From the NCBI GenBank assembly GCA_016617855.1, contig JAECUM010009299.1:1-64000 (forward strand): 64,000 bases of DNA. Reading direction: 5' to 3'. Under the pieces are notes generated by a model. That model was not told where the DNA came from, ran no database searches, and worked only from the letters and a program-made list of their open reading frames with translations. Below, in pieces: positions 1-11,139 of this stretch. Within the stretch, counting starts at the first letter, position 1; each line of letters starts with the position of its first letter. The stretch is from Megalonaias nervosa (lineage: Eukaryota; Mollusca; Bivalvia; Unionida; Unionidae). A program made the translations under genes and the position numbers.

Positions 1-2400
1 TGATGGAACACTCACACGCCATGACTTTCTTGTACAAAATGTACACAAATGAATGGATGACCCTTTTTATGTTTGTGATGATGCAACATAGATTCTCGGA
101 TCTTGCAGAAAGTTGCTAAACATATTGGAAGAAAAATGAACTACGTTCTTCTTCATCTCATTTGGAATCAGTTAGATCTAGGTGTTCATAATCTACCTGG
201 AATTGATTGTGTAAAAGAGGGGGAGACAGCATCTTCCATGAGGGAACTACTGTTACAACCTGTGAGGAATGACAGATATTTTTAAGTAGATTAAGTACAC
301 TCTCACAAATAAGAGCAGCGCCTTCCACGAAAAAGATAGATGATTTTCTAGAAGAGAACCGCATCGACCATTATGGGTTTTAAGCTGGCTGGGATCAAGT
401 GTACCCCCTTGAAGCACCTTCCAAAACACAAGCACTGTAGTGTTACCCTCAGTAGGTGATACAACTGAGCCCTGTTATGGACCTTTGGGGCAGGGTCAAC
501 ATTCACCAACCATCTGAGATGAGTTAATGACCCATTCACATAACCAGGAGGGTAATGTTTTTCTAGCTCTTTTAGTTCTGAAGGAGGTTCCCTCAGATCT
601 GGATTGCCACTGACGTTAAGTGACTGGTCACCATTCACCATGTACCAATCGCCGGGCATCGACACCACTGAGGGTGCCACTCACTGGACACCAGCACTAA
701 TACATGCCAAATCTAGGTATAGGGTCAGGCAGGAGTCAAGCTAGACTTGACCTTTAGGGAGAAGTGACTTCTGCTTTTGGACAGAACAGGGAGAAGTGAG
801 AGCTGAACAGGGAGAAGTGGAAACAAAGCAAGACATGCAATATATGTATATGTATGCGTGTATGTGCATGAGTGTTTGTTTTTGTTCTCTTAATTATGCC
901 CTCAATTTATCTGGATGCATATTTGCAATTAACATTGGTTTTAAGCAATATTTTTTTTTCAAGCAGAAAATTTTCTGAGTTGTATGTACATTATAAAAGC
1001 ATTTTGTATGTGTATAAAAATTATCATATTCATGTGCAGTGTATTTTGACCATATGACTTTAAAAGAGCACTGTAGAAACTATATCCTATAATGAATTTT
1101 AACTGATAGGAATAACTAGATTACAGTATTGTAATTGCAAGTTAGTAAAATGCTTAATCAACTACCCTTAAACAAGAATTGTTTTTTACTTTATGAAGTT
1201 CACTATAAAATGGTAGTTTTGGAAAAACCCTGTAACATGTACATGAGAGCAAATGCAAGTATCTTCATACCATGTTGTTCGTCCCAATTTCTTTGCTGCC
1301 AATAAAACATTACCGTAACTATTCATATATAGCAACCTGAAGCATTACAGTTGGTATATGACTGAACCTTTTTTCCAATTGAATTGAAAAAGCCAATATG
1401 CAAGTGCATCTACTTTTAGAAAGGGGGGAGGGGTTCTTAAAATAATTTAGCTTCATAACAACAGTCCATTGATAGGATTGCAAATTTATGGTTTTATTAT
1501 TTGTCTACATGCGTGTAATAACATCAGGTATTGGTTAAAAAGTATTAACTTCACTGCTTTTTTCCCTGTATTTTCACAAAAATGTGTGAAAACTATTTTG
1601 ACCTGACAGTGCTTCTTGAATTCCACAACATATGATTGTCCCTTTCATTTGGGACCTAAATAATTGCATTTTTGTGAAAAAATCTTCAATGAAATAATAT
1701 TTAGACTTGCTTTCTATGAATTGAATATTTTCCTTAATTTATTTGAATAAATGTTTAGGAAAACAAACACTTCCCAAACTCAGCGATGTCCGCCATTATT
1801 TACCCCTTAAAGGTTCACATATGGTTTCAAACTGATTCTAGGAAGAAAATAATGCACATGTGGCAGTTAAAATCTTCAGATGACCAATTCCATTCTAAAT
1901 TGCTATTTATATGCTATTGTCTAAGTTTCAAAACACAAATTTGTATGTTTTTTTTTTTTTTTATCAAATGACGACTTGCGGAAATTAGCCATTGACAGTT
2001 GCTATAACCAGAGATATATGTATAACACATCTCTGATATAACTTACTCAGAAAAGGGTTAATGGCCAATCAGCTATCAAAACACATGCCTGTGAATGTGC
2101 AAGACTTTGTTGGTGCAATTGAAATTAACACCAGCTATTTGATGGCTTGATGACTACATTTCGCCTTCAGCTAAAACAACACCAGAAATAATTGGCTATG
2201 GCGAGAGAGCATCTCAAAAGTTACAGTCACTCAAAATGTACATCAAAAAAGTCACAGGGTGAAGTCACTTTTGCTATCCTAACAGACAAAGGCGAAGTTT
2301 TCATTTTTTAGGTGACTTAGTCACCCACTTCGCCTGGTAGCACGATCCCTGGGGTCAGGGATAGGATCAAATTTCTCCTGCTTCCACATTACCTTTTTAT
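1..2400. other. No recognisable gene; unassigned AT-rich sequence
   Basis: Only short reading frames occur (longest about 110 codons, - strand, 348-680) and none shows a domain I recognise. The 100-730 stretch is less AT-rich than what follows and may be an old retroelement remnant, but I cannot name it. At 760-825 the motif GGGAGAAGTG occurs three times at short spacing, a small degenerate tandem repeat. A T-tract lies at about 1948-1962. Confidence 0.5.
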
Positions 2401-2439
2401 CCAAGCAAAGGGACAGAGCCTGCTTTTCTGCACTCCTCC

Positions 2440-4140
2440 AGGGATGATCAGGCTGATTTTCCCTCCTTTCCATCATCCCTTACGACCCTTTTGGAACATT
2501 AAGTTTCCCTTAATAGGGAGAGGTAATCCTGTACCACCATCAGTATCTTTCGGTGAGGATCAAAGTCACTATGGAAGGAGCATATTAGTTTTCCTTTCCC
2601 TAAGAGGCCTTGAAGAGGTGAGAAAAATTCTTGTCATTCAGACAAGGCACCTCTTAGGGACAGTTTCATCACTTCACTTGCAAAGTCATGCAGCATCCAT
2701 TTCACTACTTCCTGGATTTCTCACAAGAATTATTTCGGGTCTAACACTCGTGTATCCCACTTAAATCTGAAATGTGGTCAGAGAGGAGGAGACATGGTCA
2801 TTCGACATTGCTGTCAATGAGGTATACTGCCTCCTTCCCCCTGATGTGTTCCCTAAGCCCACATTTTCAAGTGACACGAAGATTCTTTCATGCTTAGAAC
2901 AACTTCCAAGGGCAATACCCAAACCAGACCTGCTACATGTATTACTTTCTCTCTCGCCTATGGGAAGTTATTGTTATTATGGGGTTTAATGCCATTTTGC
3001 AGCACAAGATAGGCTATACATGGCAGCCAGTATAACTGGTGGAGGAAGAACTTAGGAAATAGCTACCAATGCAAGGGAAGCTACTGGCATGCTTTCTCAT
3101 GTACCCACATTGGCCGAGCTTGAGACTTGAACCCACGCAGGCAGAGGTGTAATGACATTGATCCATACAGTGAGATCTTTAGACCACTAGGACACTTGAG
3201 GCCCCTACCTGTGGTTAGAGAAGTGGTGCAGATGGGCAAAGGACAAGAATTGATGAGATGAAATAAAGGGTGGTCAATCCCCCTTTCTACACTGAGATCC
3301 TTAATCGCAGTCTCTAACTATATGGTTCATTCCCCCTCCTGACCAGTAACAACTACCTCCCCCTTTGGATAATGCAGCCTTACAAGTGGGAACTTCATCA
3401 CAGAGGTCATTTGCTCTCCTCACTGTTAAATCATTAGAGGCTTTAGAATCAAAAGGTTGGGTCCGTTGTGACTATAGCATCACACACTGATCTATTCTCA
3501 GTGGCTTCCTTCAGTTAACTGAAAAATGAATCATTATCTGCACTTGTCTTGCAACAGCTGTTAGAGGCTGTAGCAAAGACATCAAGATATGAATTAACTA
3601 TGGCCGTGGCATTGTCAGCGAAGCTCCTCCACCTACATAGAACTGTCGCATTGGATACTCTGAAGTTTTGCTTGAGCATAGTAAAAATCTTCTCAAGGCT
3701 GCACTCATGGAATCTGAGACTTTATTTGACAGTCCCATTTCTGCTATTGCATTACAGGACTTTTAGGGCCACCTTCATAGGTCCTTTGCATCTATTACCA
3801 GCTGTCAAAACTGGCCAGTAAATGAACACAATCTGATCGAGTCAAGGGGCAGCCAAATTTTGAAAATAAGGGTATACAACCACAACAACAAAACAGCCAG
3901 CTCTCCTAGTCCACTTCATAAAAATGAGATATAGAAACTGGAGTGGCAGGGCAAGAAAATATACCAGTACTGTCTCCTCTCCCTTTTGCAATAGGCAAGA
4001 AGGGAAAGAGGATGAGGTCCTTGTGGACACCTTGCCTCTTCTGCAGTGCATACCTCTTCCTTTAACACAAGCAGGTGCTCCATTGGCCCTGTTTTCAGAG
4101 GACTGGTTGAGCATCTGAGTCTCACAGAACTCGCACCTCT
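2440..4140 (+). pseudogene. DIRS gag-like coding remnant, frameshifted
   Basis: Three separated frames (2444-2764, 2774-2989, 3549-3821) and a further piece around 3924-4118 read as fragments of one decayed polyprotein. The piece at 2774 carries a segment with ETWSFD and LLPPD, which I associate with the gag-like ORF of molluscan DIRS elements. That association is from memory and is not proven here. A SINE splits the frame near 2960-3205. No intact start or continuous frame remains. Confidence 0.45.
2960..3205 (-). mobile_element. SINE family A copy, inserted in the DIRS relic
   Basis: Shares an extended match with the copy at 40627-40876: a TTG-rich tail side, then GGGTTTAATGCCATTTT, CAGCACAAGATAGGC, a middle section with GCTTTCTCATG, and a tRNA-like head with an ACTTGAACCCA B-box-like motif read on the - strand. 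Orientation is - (head at the high coordinate, CAA-type tail at the low coordinate). This copy is more diverged than the one at 40.6 kb, and I could not find clean target duplications. Confidence 0.75.
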
Positions 4141-4192
4141 CTGAAGGACACCCATATTCTGTCAGTCAAATGTAACGAAGTTAAAGGAAGAA

Positions 4193-5210
4193 GTGTGCCG
4201 TTCCCTTCTTAAAAACAGTACATTAGAGAGGGTTCACAACATTCAGTTGCTAGCATTCTACTCCAGGATATTTCTGCTCCCCAAAGAGGGCAGAAAAATG
4301 AGGTTGATTATAGATCTTTACCCCATAAATAAATTTCTGAAGGAAACAAATTCAGTTCACAATTGCTATCAGACCTGCATACTTGCCAGTTCTTTTGATC
4401 TTTGGGATGCATATTTCCACAAATCAAAGTTTCCTCAGCACAAAAGGTACAACTTCTGATTTTTGATCAGACAGGAAGTATTTCAGTTCTTAGCTGTGTC
4501 TTTTGGTCAAGTGTCAGTGTCTAGGATCTCGACCATAATTATGGGAGTAATAGGCTATGCACTTGAGGTATCTGGGGATTCCACTCATCTAATACTTTGT
4601 AAACTGGTTGCTGTACAACAATAAACAGTCCCTATTATGTCATATTACCTGCTGTTTGCCTGTAGTGACCCAGGACTTATTCCCAACCTGGAGAAATTGG
4701 ATCTCTTTCCTTCTCAGGATTTTGTGTACATAATAATTAATGAATTTCTTTATATTTCTGGATTGGGTTCATGTTCCCCAGAAAGGATACACAAAGTCCG
4801 GGATCTCTTCAAGACTTTACAGACCAAGATGTCATTGTCATTTCATCTTTACATCTCTCTCTCTCTCTCTCTCTCTTCTGGGAAATTTAAATTCTACAGC
4901 AGATCTGGTATCCCTAAGAAGACTTCATTTATGCCCTACTCCTTTTCTCCTATTATCAGTCTGCAAAACTCACAAGACCTCACTGTCAGATTAAATTTCT
5001 CTAGGGTCGACTTTTCAGTGCCACCTGAAGTGATGGTTCAATCAAAACAAGTTTTCCGTGGTATTTTCTCTGCATGCCCCTAAAGTCCAGTCCTCTCTGT
5101 ACAATGACATGTTCGATTCTGGTGTGGGGAGCCAGAAGAAGTACATGTACTTCTTCAAGGACATTGATCACAGGAAGAAGTCTCCTAACACATCAACAAT
5201 TTATAAATAA
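4193..5210 (+). pseudogene. DIRS reverse transcriptase remnant
   Basis: The frame at 4193-4459 contains FYSRIFLLPK, RLIIDL and SFDLWDAYFH, matching the early reverse-transcriptase motifs of DIRS/Gypsy-like elements (a basic strand, an IDL..LN-type motif, then the catalytic-Asp region D..DAYFH). Later pieces at 4637-5083 include PSQDFVYI and ERIHKVRDLFKTL, typical of the region after the YxDD box in DIRS elements. At least three frame changes and internal stops separate the pieces, so no enzyme can be made. The remnant ends 3' where the LINE inserts at 5289. Confidence 0.65.
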
Positions 5211-5288
5211 AAGCCATGTTCTTCACCCAAAAAGGGTACATAGATCATGTCAAAGGGCATTGCATCATGGTCTCCTTGGACAGCATAT

Positions 5289-5296
5289 TAGTGAAG
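5289..5296. repeat. Target-site duplication of the LINE, left copy
   Basis: TAGTGAAG here is repeated exactly at 7137-7144, bracketing the LINE. Removing the insert plus one copy joins the two halves of the DIRS relic. Confidence 0.75.
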
Positions 5297-7136
5297 ACTT
5301 ACTTACTTGCTTAGACTTAGTTCCTCCTGCGCCGTTCGGCGCATTGGGCAGCGAGTGCTCTCCATCGAGGTCGATATGTCGCAATGGTTTCAGCGTCATC
5401 CAATGATATGCCCAGCGCTCTCAGATCTTCAATGAAGGTGCGTCGCCATGTAGTTCGGGGGCGGCTTTGTTTCCGTCTTCCCCGTGGTGTCCACGAGATG
5501 GCGTTTCTTGGATGCCGTGAGATTGGTTGCCGGAGTACGTGGCCAGCAAAACGTAGCCGGCGCTCTGTCACAATGTCGTTGAGAGGGCGGGTGCCTGTTC
5601 GCTGGTGGATCTCTTCATTTGTGATGCGATCCTTGTACGAGACTTGCAGGATTCGACGCAACCATTGCTGTTGGGCGACATTTAGCCTCCTTGCGATCCG
5701 GGCCGACGTCTTCCATGTTTCACATGCATAGGTTGCAGTCAGGACGACGATGGTATTGAATAGCCGGATTTTTGTTACTACACTGATTTGCGCGTTGGCC
5801 GAGATTGGTAGAAGCCGTTGAATGACTGCCCCTGCTTTCCCTATTCTGCAAGTAACATCGTGGTCGGCGTCGACATCGTTGGCTACGGTGCTGCCTAGAT
5901 AGGTGAATTTCTCTACCTCCTCAAGTTGTTGCTGACCAATCTTCACGGCGTCCCTTGCTGTGGTATATCCAATCCTCATGATCTTCATCTTATTTCCACT
6001 TATCCTAAGTCCAACTCGGGCCGCTTCGCGTTCCAGGCTCATTGTCATTTCTTGCGCTTTTTTATTCGTGGCGCCAAGGAGTGCAATGTCATCCGCGAAG
6101 TCAAGGTCAGTTAGCCGGTTTGATTTCAGCCATGGAATTCCAAAATCATCTTGGTCCATGGCCTTCTGCATAACGAAGTCGATCACCACAAGGAAGAGGA
6201 AAGGAGAGAGGATACATCCCTGTCTCACGCCAGTTTCGATGGCAAAGAAGTCTGTGGTGCCGTCTTCCGTCCTGACACAGCAGCTTGAGTTGAGGTAAAG
6301 GTTTCTAAAGACCTTAACGAATCGCTCCGGAATGCCGTACAACCTCGCTATGCTCCAAAGCGACTCCCGATGTATGCTGTCGAAGGCCTTGATAAAATCG
6401 ACAAAGTTGATAATGAGCCACTGTTGGTGTTCCAGGCTCTGCTCGATGATGTTTCTCAGGACGAATATTTGTTCATTGCACGATCGGCCGCAACGAAAGC
6501 CAGCCTGTTCTTCTCGGAGCTTCGCGTTCACAGCTTCCTTTAGTCGCCGTAGCAGGACAATACTAAACACTTTGCCAGGGACCGAGAGGAGTGTGATTCC
6601 TCGCCAGTTGGTACAGTCCGCCAGGTTTCCTTTCTTTGGAAGTTTGATGATGACTCCCTTGCGCCACTCTTCAGGTACTCGTGTCGTCAACCAACATGAG
6701 TTTAGAATATCTGTCAGTTTGTTGACGAGACACTGTCCACCGTGCTTGAGCATTTCTGCAGACACCATATCCAGGCCAGGCGCTTTGTTATTCTTTAGGA
6801 GCCGTACCGCCATCTCAGTCTCTGCTGTTGATAATTCTTCCGTCCGCACGGCCAGGTTGTTTGCTGGGTTGGGTGGATCAAAAGTGAAGGTAGTTTCTGG
6901 GGTAGGCTGATTTAGCGTTTCCTTGAAGTGCTCAACCCATCGAGCATCTTGTTCTTCTTTGGTTAGACACGGCTTTCCATTTTTGTCCTTGATAGGGGCT
7001 CCGTGTTCACTCTTTGCTCTGGTGAGGTCGCGAACGATGCGGTAGAGCGTCTTTGTGTCATTTTTCTCAGCCACTTCCTGTGCTTCTTGGCTCTTCTGGT
7101 CTAGCCACTCTCGCTTGTCTCGCCTACAGCTTCTCA
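5297..7136 (-). mobile_element. 5'-truncated non-LTR retrotransposon (LINE)
   Basis: A 1.84-kb insertion with higher GC content than its surroundings. On the - strand it carries one long reverse transcriptase frame and ends in a short tail of AAGT-like repeats (low-coordinate end, + strand acttacttacttgctt), the microsatellite-type 3' end seen in several LINE clades instead of poly(A). It is flanked by the 8-bp duplication TAGTGAAG. The 5' end lies inside the polyprotein (no endonuclease domain), the usual result of incomplete target-primed reverse transcription. It sits in a much more decayed DIRS element, so it is the younger of the two. I cannot fix the clade; RTE-like or a related group is plausible. 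Confidence 0.88.
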
Positions 7137-7137
7137 T
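5317..7137 (-). CDS. LINE reverse transcriptase (partial polyprotein, open frame)
   Basis: A 606-codon uninterrupted frame. It holds the RT core in order: a PLPKKG-like strand (VIIKLPKKGN) and NWRGITLL, motif A NFVDFIKAFDSIH with the catalytic Asp, motif B GVRQGCILSPFLF, and motif C FADDIAL with the paired aspartates. Motif YLGS follows in the thumb region. The C-terminal part is basic and ends in an Arg-rich stretch (CAERRRRN). The first Met codon overlaps the target duplication, so it is an accident of truncation and not a true start. The apurinic endonuclease domain that would precede the RT is missing. RT function would be reverse transcription of the element's own RNA at the nicked target. 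The frame is intact, but without its 5' half it is probably not mobile by itself. Confidence 0.88.
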   Translation of the reverse strand: MRSCRRDKREWLDQKSQEAQEVAEKNDTKTLYRIVRDLTRAKSEHGAPIKDKNGKPCLTKEEQDARWVEHFKETLNQPTPETTFTFDPPNPANNLAVRTEELSTAETEMAVRLLKNNKAPGLDMVSAEMLKHGGQCLVNKLTDILNSCWLTTRVPEEWRKGVIIKLPKKGNLADCTNWRGITLLSVPGKVFSIVLLRRLKEAVNAKLREEQAGFRCGRSCNEQIFVLRNIIEQSLEHQQWLIINFVDFIKAFDSIHRESLWSIARLYGIPERFVKVFRNLYLNSSCCVRTEDGTTDFFAIETGVRQGCILSPFLFLVVIDFVMQKAMDQDDFGIPWLKSNRLTDLDFADDIALLGATNKKAQEMTMSLEREAARVGLRISGNKMKIMRIGYTTARDAVKIGQQQLEEVEKFTYLGSTVANDVDADHDVTCRIGKAGAVIQRLLPISANAQISVVTKIRLFNTIVVLTATYACETWKTSARIARRLNVAQQQWLRRILQVSYKDRITNEEIHQRTGTRPLNDIVTERRLRFAGHVLRQPISRHPRNAISWTPRGRRKQSRPRTTWRRTFIEDLRALGISLDDAETIATYRPRWRALAAQCAERRRRN

Positions 7138-7144
7138 AGTGAAG
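7137..7144. repeat. Target-site duplication of the LINE, right copy
   Basis: Exact TAGTGAAG match to 5289-5296. It abuts the truncated 5' end of the LINE. Confidence 0.75.
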
Positions 7145-7598
7145 GCATACTTAAAATAACAAAGGAGGTACCCAAGCTCCTTCTCTCTGTTTGGAAGTCT
7201 GGAACCTTTGTTGGTAGAATCGAAAGTAATTACACTCGGAGTTGATCACATTCCATGAAATAAAAACATCCTTGCAGACAGTCTGTTCACAACAGGCAAG
7301 GGAGTCATAACAGAATTGTCTTTATATCAAGGAGTTGCATCTGTATTCAGTCTACGGGAGAAATCTCCAGTGGACTTGTTTGCAATGAAAGCCAAAATCA
7401 AACTTCCATTTTATGTTTCCCCAGTTACAGATTTCCTGTTGATATGACCTCTGAATGACAATTTGATAGCTCACAGACCACTCATCACCAGCAGGTACAT
7501 CTGGTGGTCTCCATTTTCTCATAAGGACCCCATTTTCCACAAAATAACAAACTGGAACTTGTGTGGCTTCAGTTTCACTAATAGCTCTCTGAAACAAA
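7145..7598 (+). pseudogene. DIRS relic, RNase H-proximal part
   Basis: Continues the element broken by the LINE. The + strand frame around 7350-7440 contains SPVDLFAMKAKIKLPFYVSP, the PxVDLFA..N.KLP.YVSP block found near the RNase H end of DIRS and some Gypsy polyproteins. A stop follows at once, and frames are broken both before and after. The piece ends at the TIR transposon at 7599. Confidence 0.6.
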
Positions 7599-8752
7599 TG
7601 CATAGCTGCCAACCCTCATGATTTTGGCGTGAATTTCACGACTTTTTCAGCGATTCACACATTCACGCCGCATGCAAAAAAATCACGAATTTCCCAATTC
7701 TTAATGATTTTAAATCTTTAATAAAATAATCGATTTCCCGTTAAGTGCTAGTCGTGATATCGGCAGTTGCCAAAACGGTCCGGTATTGCCGGTCACGATA
7801 TTAGTAAAACTATAGCCAAGTGATACAGTTGGCCCGGTAGCAAGCATTTTAGCGTATTTTAATCTATATGTATAAGAGTAGTTTTACAAATGCTTTCAAG
7901 AGAAACTGGACCCTAACCAGAATTGTGCTCCGTGCATGCGCTGCCAACACTGATTTGAATTACCGTTCGGCATTGATATTGAAAATGTCTTCACCACCAA
8001 GGAAAAAGAAATGCATTGCACAAAAGGTGAAGTTAAGTTTGGAATATACCAAAAATTGGCTGTGCATTCAGCCATCAAACACCAACATGTAGGTTGCGAG
8101 ATTTGTGTAGTCATGTGACTAGGAATGCAAATGGCCAGATCCAGGTCAAATTTCAGCAACGTACTTTTGACTCGTCTGTCAGCGGATTAAAGATATAACA
8201 AATGCTATGCTTGCAATTTCTGAGAAAATAAATCATATTCCTATTGATTTCATGCAGGTATATCTCGATGAAAGGTCGTTCAAATTTGCTAGACCGGCTA
8301 GTAAGCGGCTACCCCATGCCGACACCAAATGGTGTCGGCAATTCCAACTTTTCGACAGGCAATGGACTCTGACCCTACACCCCAATATAAATGTCCAAAT
8401 ATTAAAAATGGGGTGGCAAGGGTCAGAGGAAACTCGGACTAGGTGGCAGAGATGGTGTGAGGAAGCACATTGGTAGCAAAAAGCACATAGAGCTTGGGAA
8501 AATTAAGAACTCCAGCAGATTTCAGCTCTGGAGTATTTTAAGCCATCGACGGAAGACCTGCAAGCTACCAATGCTGAAACGTGAGTTTTCTTGTTGAACA
8601 CAATCTACCTTTATCAGCTGGATCCCATGCTAAACTTTTGTACCGACAAATATTCCCGGACTCGAAGATCGCTTCATGAATTCATGTCAAAATTCACGAA
8701 TTTTTATCCCTATTTTCACTAATTGTGAGCCTGGAGAGTTGGCAGCTATGCA
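7599..8752. mobile_element. Non-autonomous DNA transposon with terminal inverted repeats (about 1.15 kb)
   Basis: The left end reads TGCATAGCTGCCAACCCTC and the right end, reverse-complemented, reads TGCATAGCTGCCAACTCTC: 18 of 19 positions agree. The interior has no long frame and holds subterminal TCACGAATTT-type repeats near both ends (about 7675 and 8690). I found no convincing target duplication, so the superfamily is open. It lies between the DIRS and Gypsy relics. Confidence 0.7.
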
Positions 8753-8939
8753 AACAGGTGATCTCATGGTCTTTTTCCTGTTTGACAATGAGTTATTGTC
8801 TTTTGTCACCCTGATTACAATAGAGAAAAATGTGTAGTAAAAGAGGATCATTGTGATCAGTACCACCTGATTGATCAATACCAAGAGTAATGGTGAGCAC
8901 ATTAAAAGACTGACCAATAAATGTGTCAGCTAAAATAAT
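8753..8939. other. Unassigned spacer between transposon and Gypsy relic
   Basis: Short stretch without a recognisable coding motif. It may belong to the 3' side of the Gypsy-like relic on the - strand. Confidence 0.3.
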
Positions 8940-10322
8940 AATTCCTAATCAGCATCATTCTCAAGAGCTTTTTTGTCATAGCTCTGTTAACTACACAAGC
9001 AGGATCCATATCAGGGATTTCAATTCCAATAGGATCAATGTTTTAATCCAAACAAGGCTTGTCAGTTACATATGGATTAACCACAACCTTAACTCCATCT
9101 AGGTCATTGCCCTAGTAATAAATTAATACCCTCGATAGGTGAAGTCATTGCTTCAATATTTATGGATCCTGAGACTAAGTCTGATGCCAAATTGACACAT
9201 TGGAGAGGAACATTAACAATGCTGCACTCGACTACCTGAAGAACACTTTCACTAGCAGAAGACTTCCCATACAAAGGCAAAGTATCTGATAACAAAAGAC
9301 ACTGAGAAACTCCTGTGTGCCATAATATTTTTATAGGAATAGGCTTGGCAAAATCACCAACATGCGATATAAAACTTTCCGTCACAAATGGCTTACAAGT
9401 CTGCAAAATAGAACAAGACAGGGATTTATCTGACCCAACAAATATACTGCTTTCAATACAAGACTGACCTTGACCTATTTAAAGTTAGAGCATTTCAAAT
9501 AGCTCGATCTTTATCATGTTGTTTATGTTTGAACCTGTATCAATCAGAAATGATGTGCCCTTTCTTTTTGCAATAAATGCACATAGGAAGAGATAAGGGT
9601 TTCTGATTTCTACAAGTTGTCCCACTGAGATTTAGAAGTAATCATATGAGACTAAGGTGATTTTACCCCAATAAATGCTGATAGGAAGACTTTTTAACAA
9701 ATGAAACTTTGTGAGTCAATGAATAATCATCAGCTGTGCAAGCAGCATTGTCCAAAGTTTCCACATTTGCTCATCAGGATTTGTCTTGTTATCACTATGA
9801 TTGTAATTGAACTCTTCAATTAATATGACTTTTCTGAAGATATTGTAATCTTTATCAACCTTCTTGGCTGCGCACCACCTACCAAATAGTTGTTCTTTTT
9901 CCATTGCAATTTTGACATCAGTTGCCATCTCATAACCCTTCAAGGTATTTTCCTTAACCACATCATCACATTCTGTTGTACTGATGGTGAAGTGTAAACT
10001 TCATGAGTTTTGCCAGTAAGTACACTTTATAATAACAAAGTCCAATGCTTTCTTGGCCATTTAAAGTTTTCAGCAATTTTCTCATTGTGAAAGAAAATAT
10101 GTATCTACTTCTTTTTGCTGAAAAGGGTATAATAACCAAATATTTCTGGTAACATCAAAGCCAGAACTTGTGCACAAATGGTGTCAACCTGCCAGATCTA
10201 ATTCTCTTAATCTATATTGCATTTGCCTTTCTTCTCTCTGCATCTTCATTTGCTTTTCTTTTCTCTGCATATGCATTTGTATTTCCCTTGTTTTTCTCTC
10301 TGTCTCCTCCTTTCCTGTCTCA

Positions 10323-10375
<53 letters not shown>

Positions 10376-10701
10376 CCTCTCCTTTCCTCTTTCTGAATTT
10401 GCATTTCCTTTTTTCTTTCTGAAGCTGAAGTTTTAATTCCAGTTCCATCTGGTTTTTTAATTTTAATTTCCTATCAAAACCAGAGACAGACTTACCAATC
10501 AAATCCAAATCACTAATATCCAAAATTCCCTTTCCCACCAAATAATGAATGAAAAATTTTCTTTATTTCTTTCTTTGTTAAAGATGCTTTCTCTGCAGAA
10601 AGATCATAATTTCTGGCAAGCTCAAGCAACTCATCCTTCTTCATAGACTCTCTCCCATCCTGGGTAAGATTTGAAACAAAGTTCTTGGCATTGGGTGACA
10701 T
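8940..10701 (-). pseudogene. Gypsy/Metaviridae-like gag-protease relic
   Basis: Read on the - strand from 10701 downwards, the pieces are in gag-protease order. First comes a short N-terminal frame starting at a Met with AAAATG context, containing MKKDELLELA, a SAP-like helix-extension-helix candidate. Next is a charged coiled-coil region rich in K, E, R and Q. Then comes a capsid-like piece (9716-9961, with AAKKVDKDYN). A zinc-knuckle remnant follows near 9560 (CIYCKKKGH). Last is a retropepsin-like stretch (9104-9406) in which the expected Asp-Thr-Gly appears as HTG, so the catalytic Asp codon is lost. Frameshifts and stops break every junction. No reverse transcriptase or LTR was seen. The family call rests on my recognition of this gag type and on domain order. 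Confidence 0.6.
10326..10369. repeat. (CT)n microsatellite inside the Gypsy gag relic
   Basis: A run of about 20 CT dinucleotides. On the - strand it reads as Glu-Arg repeats continuing the charged coil of the gag remnant, so it probably grew from a coding GAGAGA tract. Confidence 0.9.
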
Positions 10702-11104
10702 TTTGAATGCTTGTTGGTTTCACTAAAGACTTCTTAAATGTGTGAAATTAAAATCTTGACCAGAGAAAATGAAATTCTGAAATAAAGTAATTTTAAATTT
10801 TAAAGACAATTTTTCATATCTCTGAAATGTTTAAAAGAAATTTGGTTCCTGGAATATCCCCCAATTACTTTTATGACTATAGATCTTAAACTATGTAACT
10901 GAAAGAAGCAAAACCAACATGTTAAGTTAAATCAACAAACAAATTGTTTTCGACAATACAGAGTGAAAGTATAAAAGACACACTATTGTGAATGAATCCT
11001 CAAATAATCCTAAATGTCTTAAAACGAGTCTAAAAATGTAGAATCTTCTGAATGAAATCCAATAGTCCTGAATGTCCTGATGAATCACAATGATGCAGTC
11101 CAGA

Positions 11105-11106
<2 letters not shown>

Positions 11107-11139
<33 letters not shown>

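Larger units (their letters stand above)
2430..5288 (+). mobile_element. DIRS-type retroelement relic, 5' part (gag-like and reverse transcriptase)
   Basis: Broken frames on the + strand resemble a DIRS-class tyrosine-recombinase retroelement in order: a gag-like stretch (2440-4140), then reverse transcriptase (4193-5210). The element resumes after a LINE insertion at 7145 and reaches an RNase H-like motif near 7355-7440. Stops and frameshifts are spread throughout, so it is dead. A SINE (about 2960-3205) interrupts the gag-like part. Direct evidence is the RT motif around residues RLIIDL and the later PVDLF motif. The assignment to DIRS rather than Gypsy is my recognition of the overall pattern. 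I did not find the terminal repeats or the tyrosine recombinase. Confidence 0.65.

Noticed and set aside
348..680. A 110-codon - strand frame as a gene
   Set aside because: No domain, no upstream signals, and composition resembling decayed repeat sequence.
5384..6910. Several + strand frames of 110-190 codons
   Set aside because: Shadows of the LINE reverse transcriptase on the - strand.
10168..10436. Ser/Leu-rich + strand frames
   Set aside because: Produced by the CT microsatellite and the antisense of the Gypsy gag coil.
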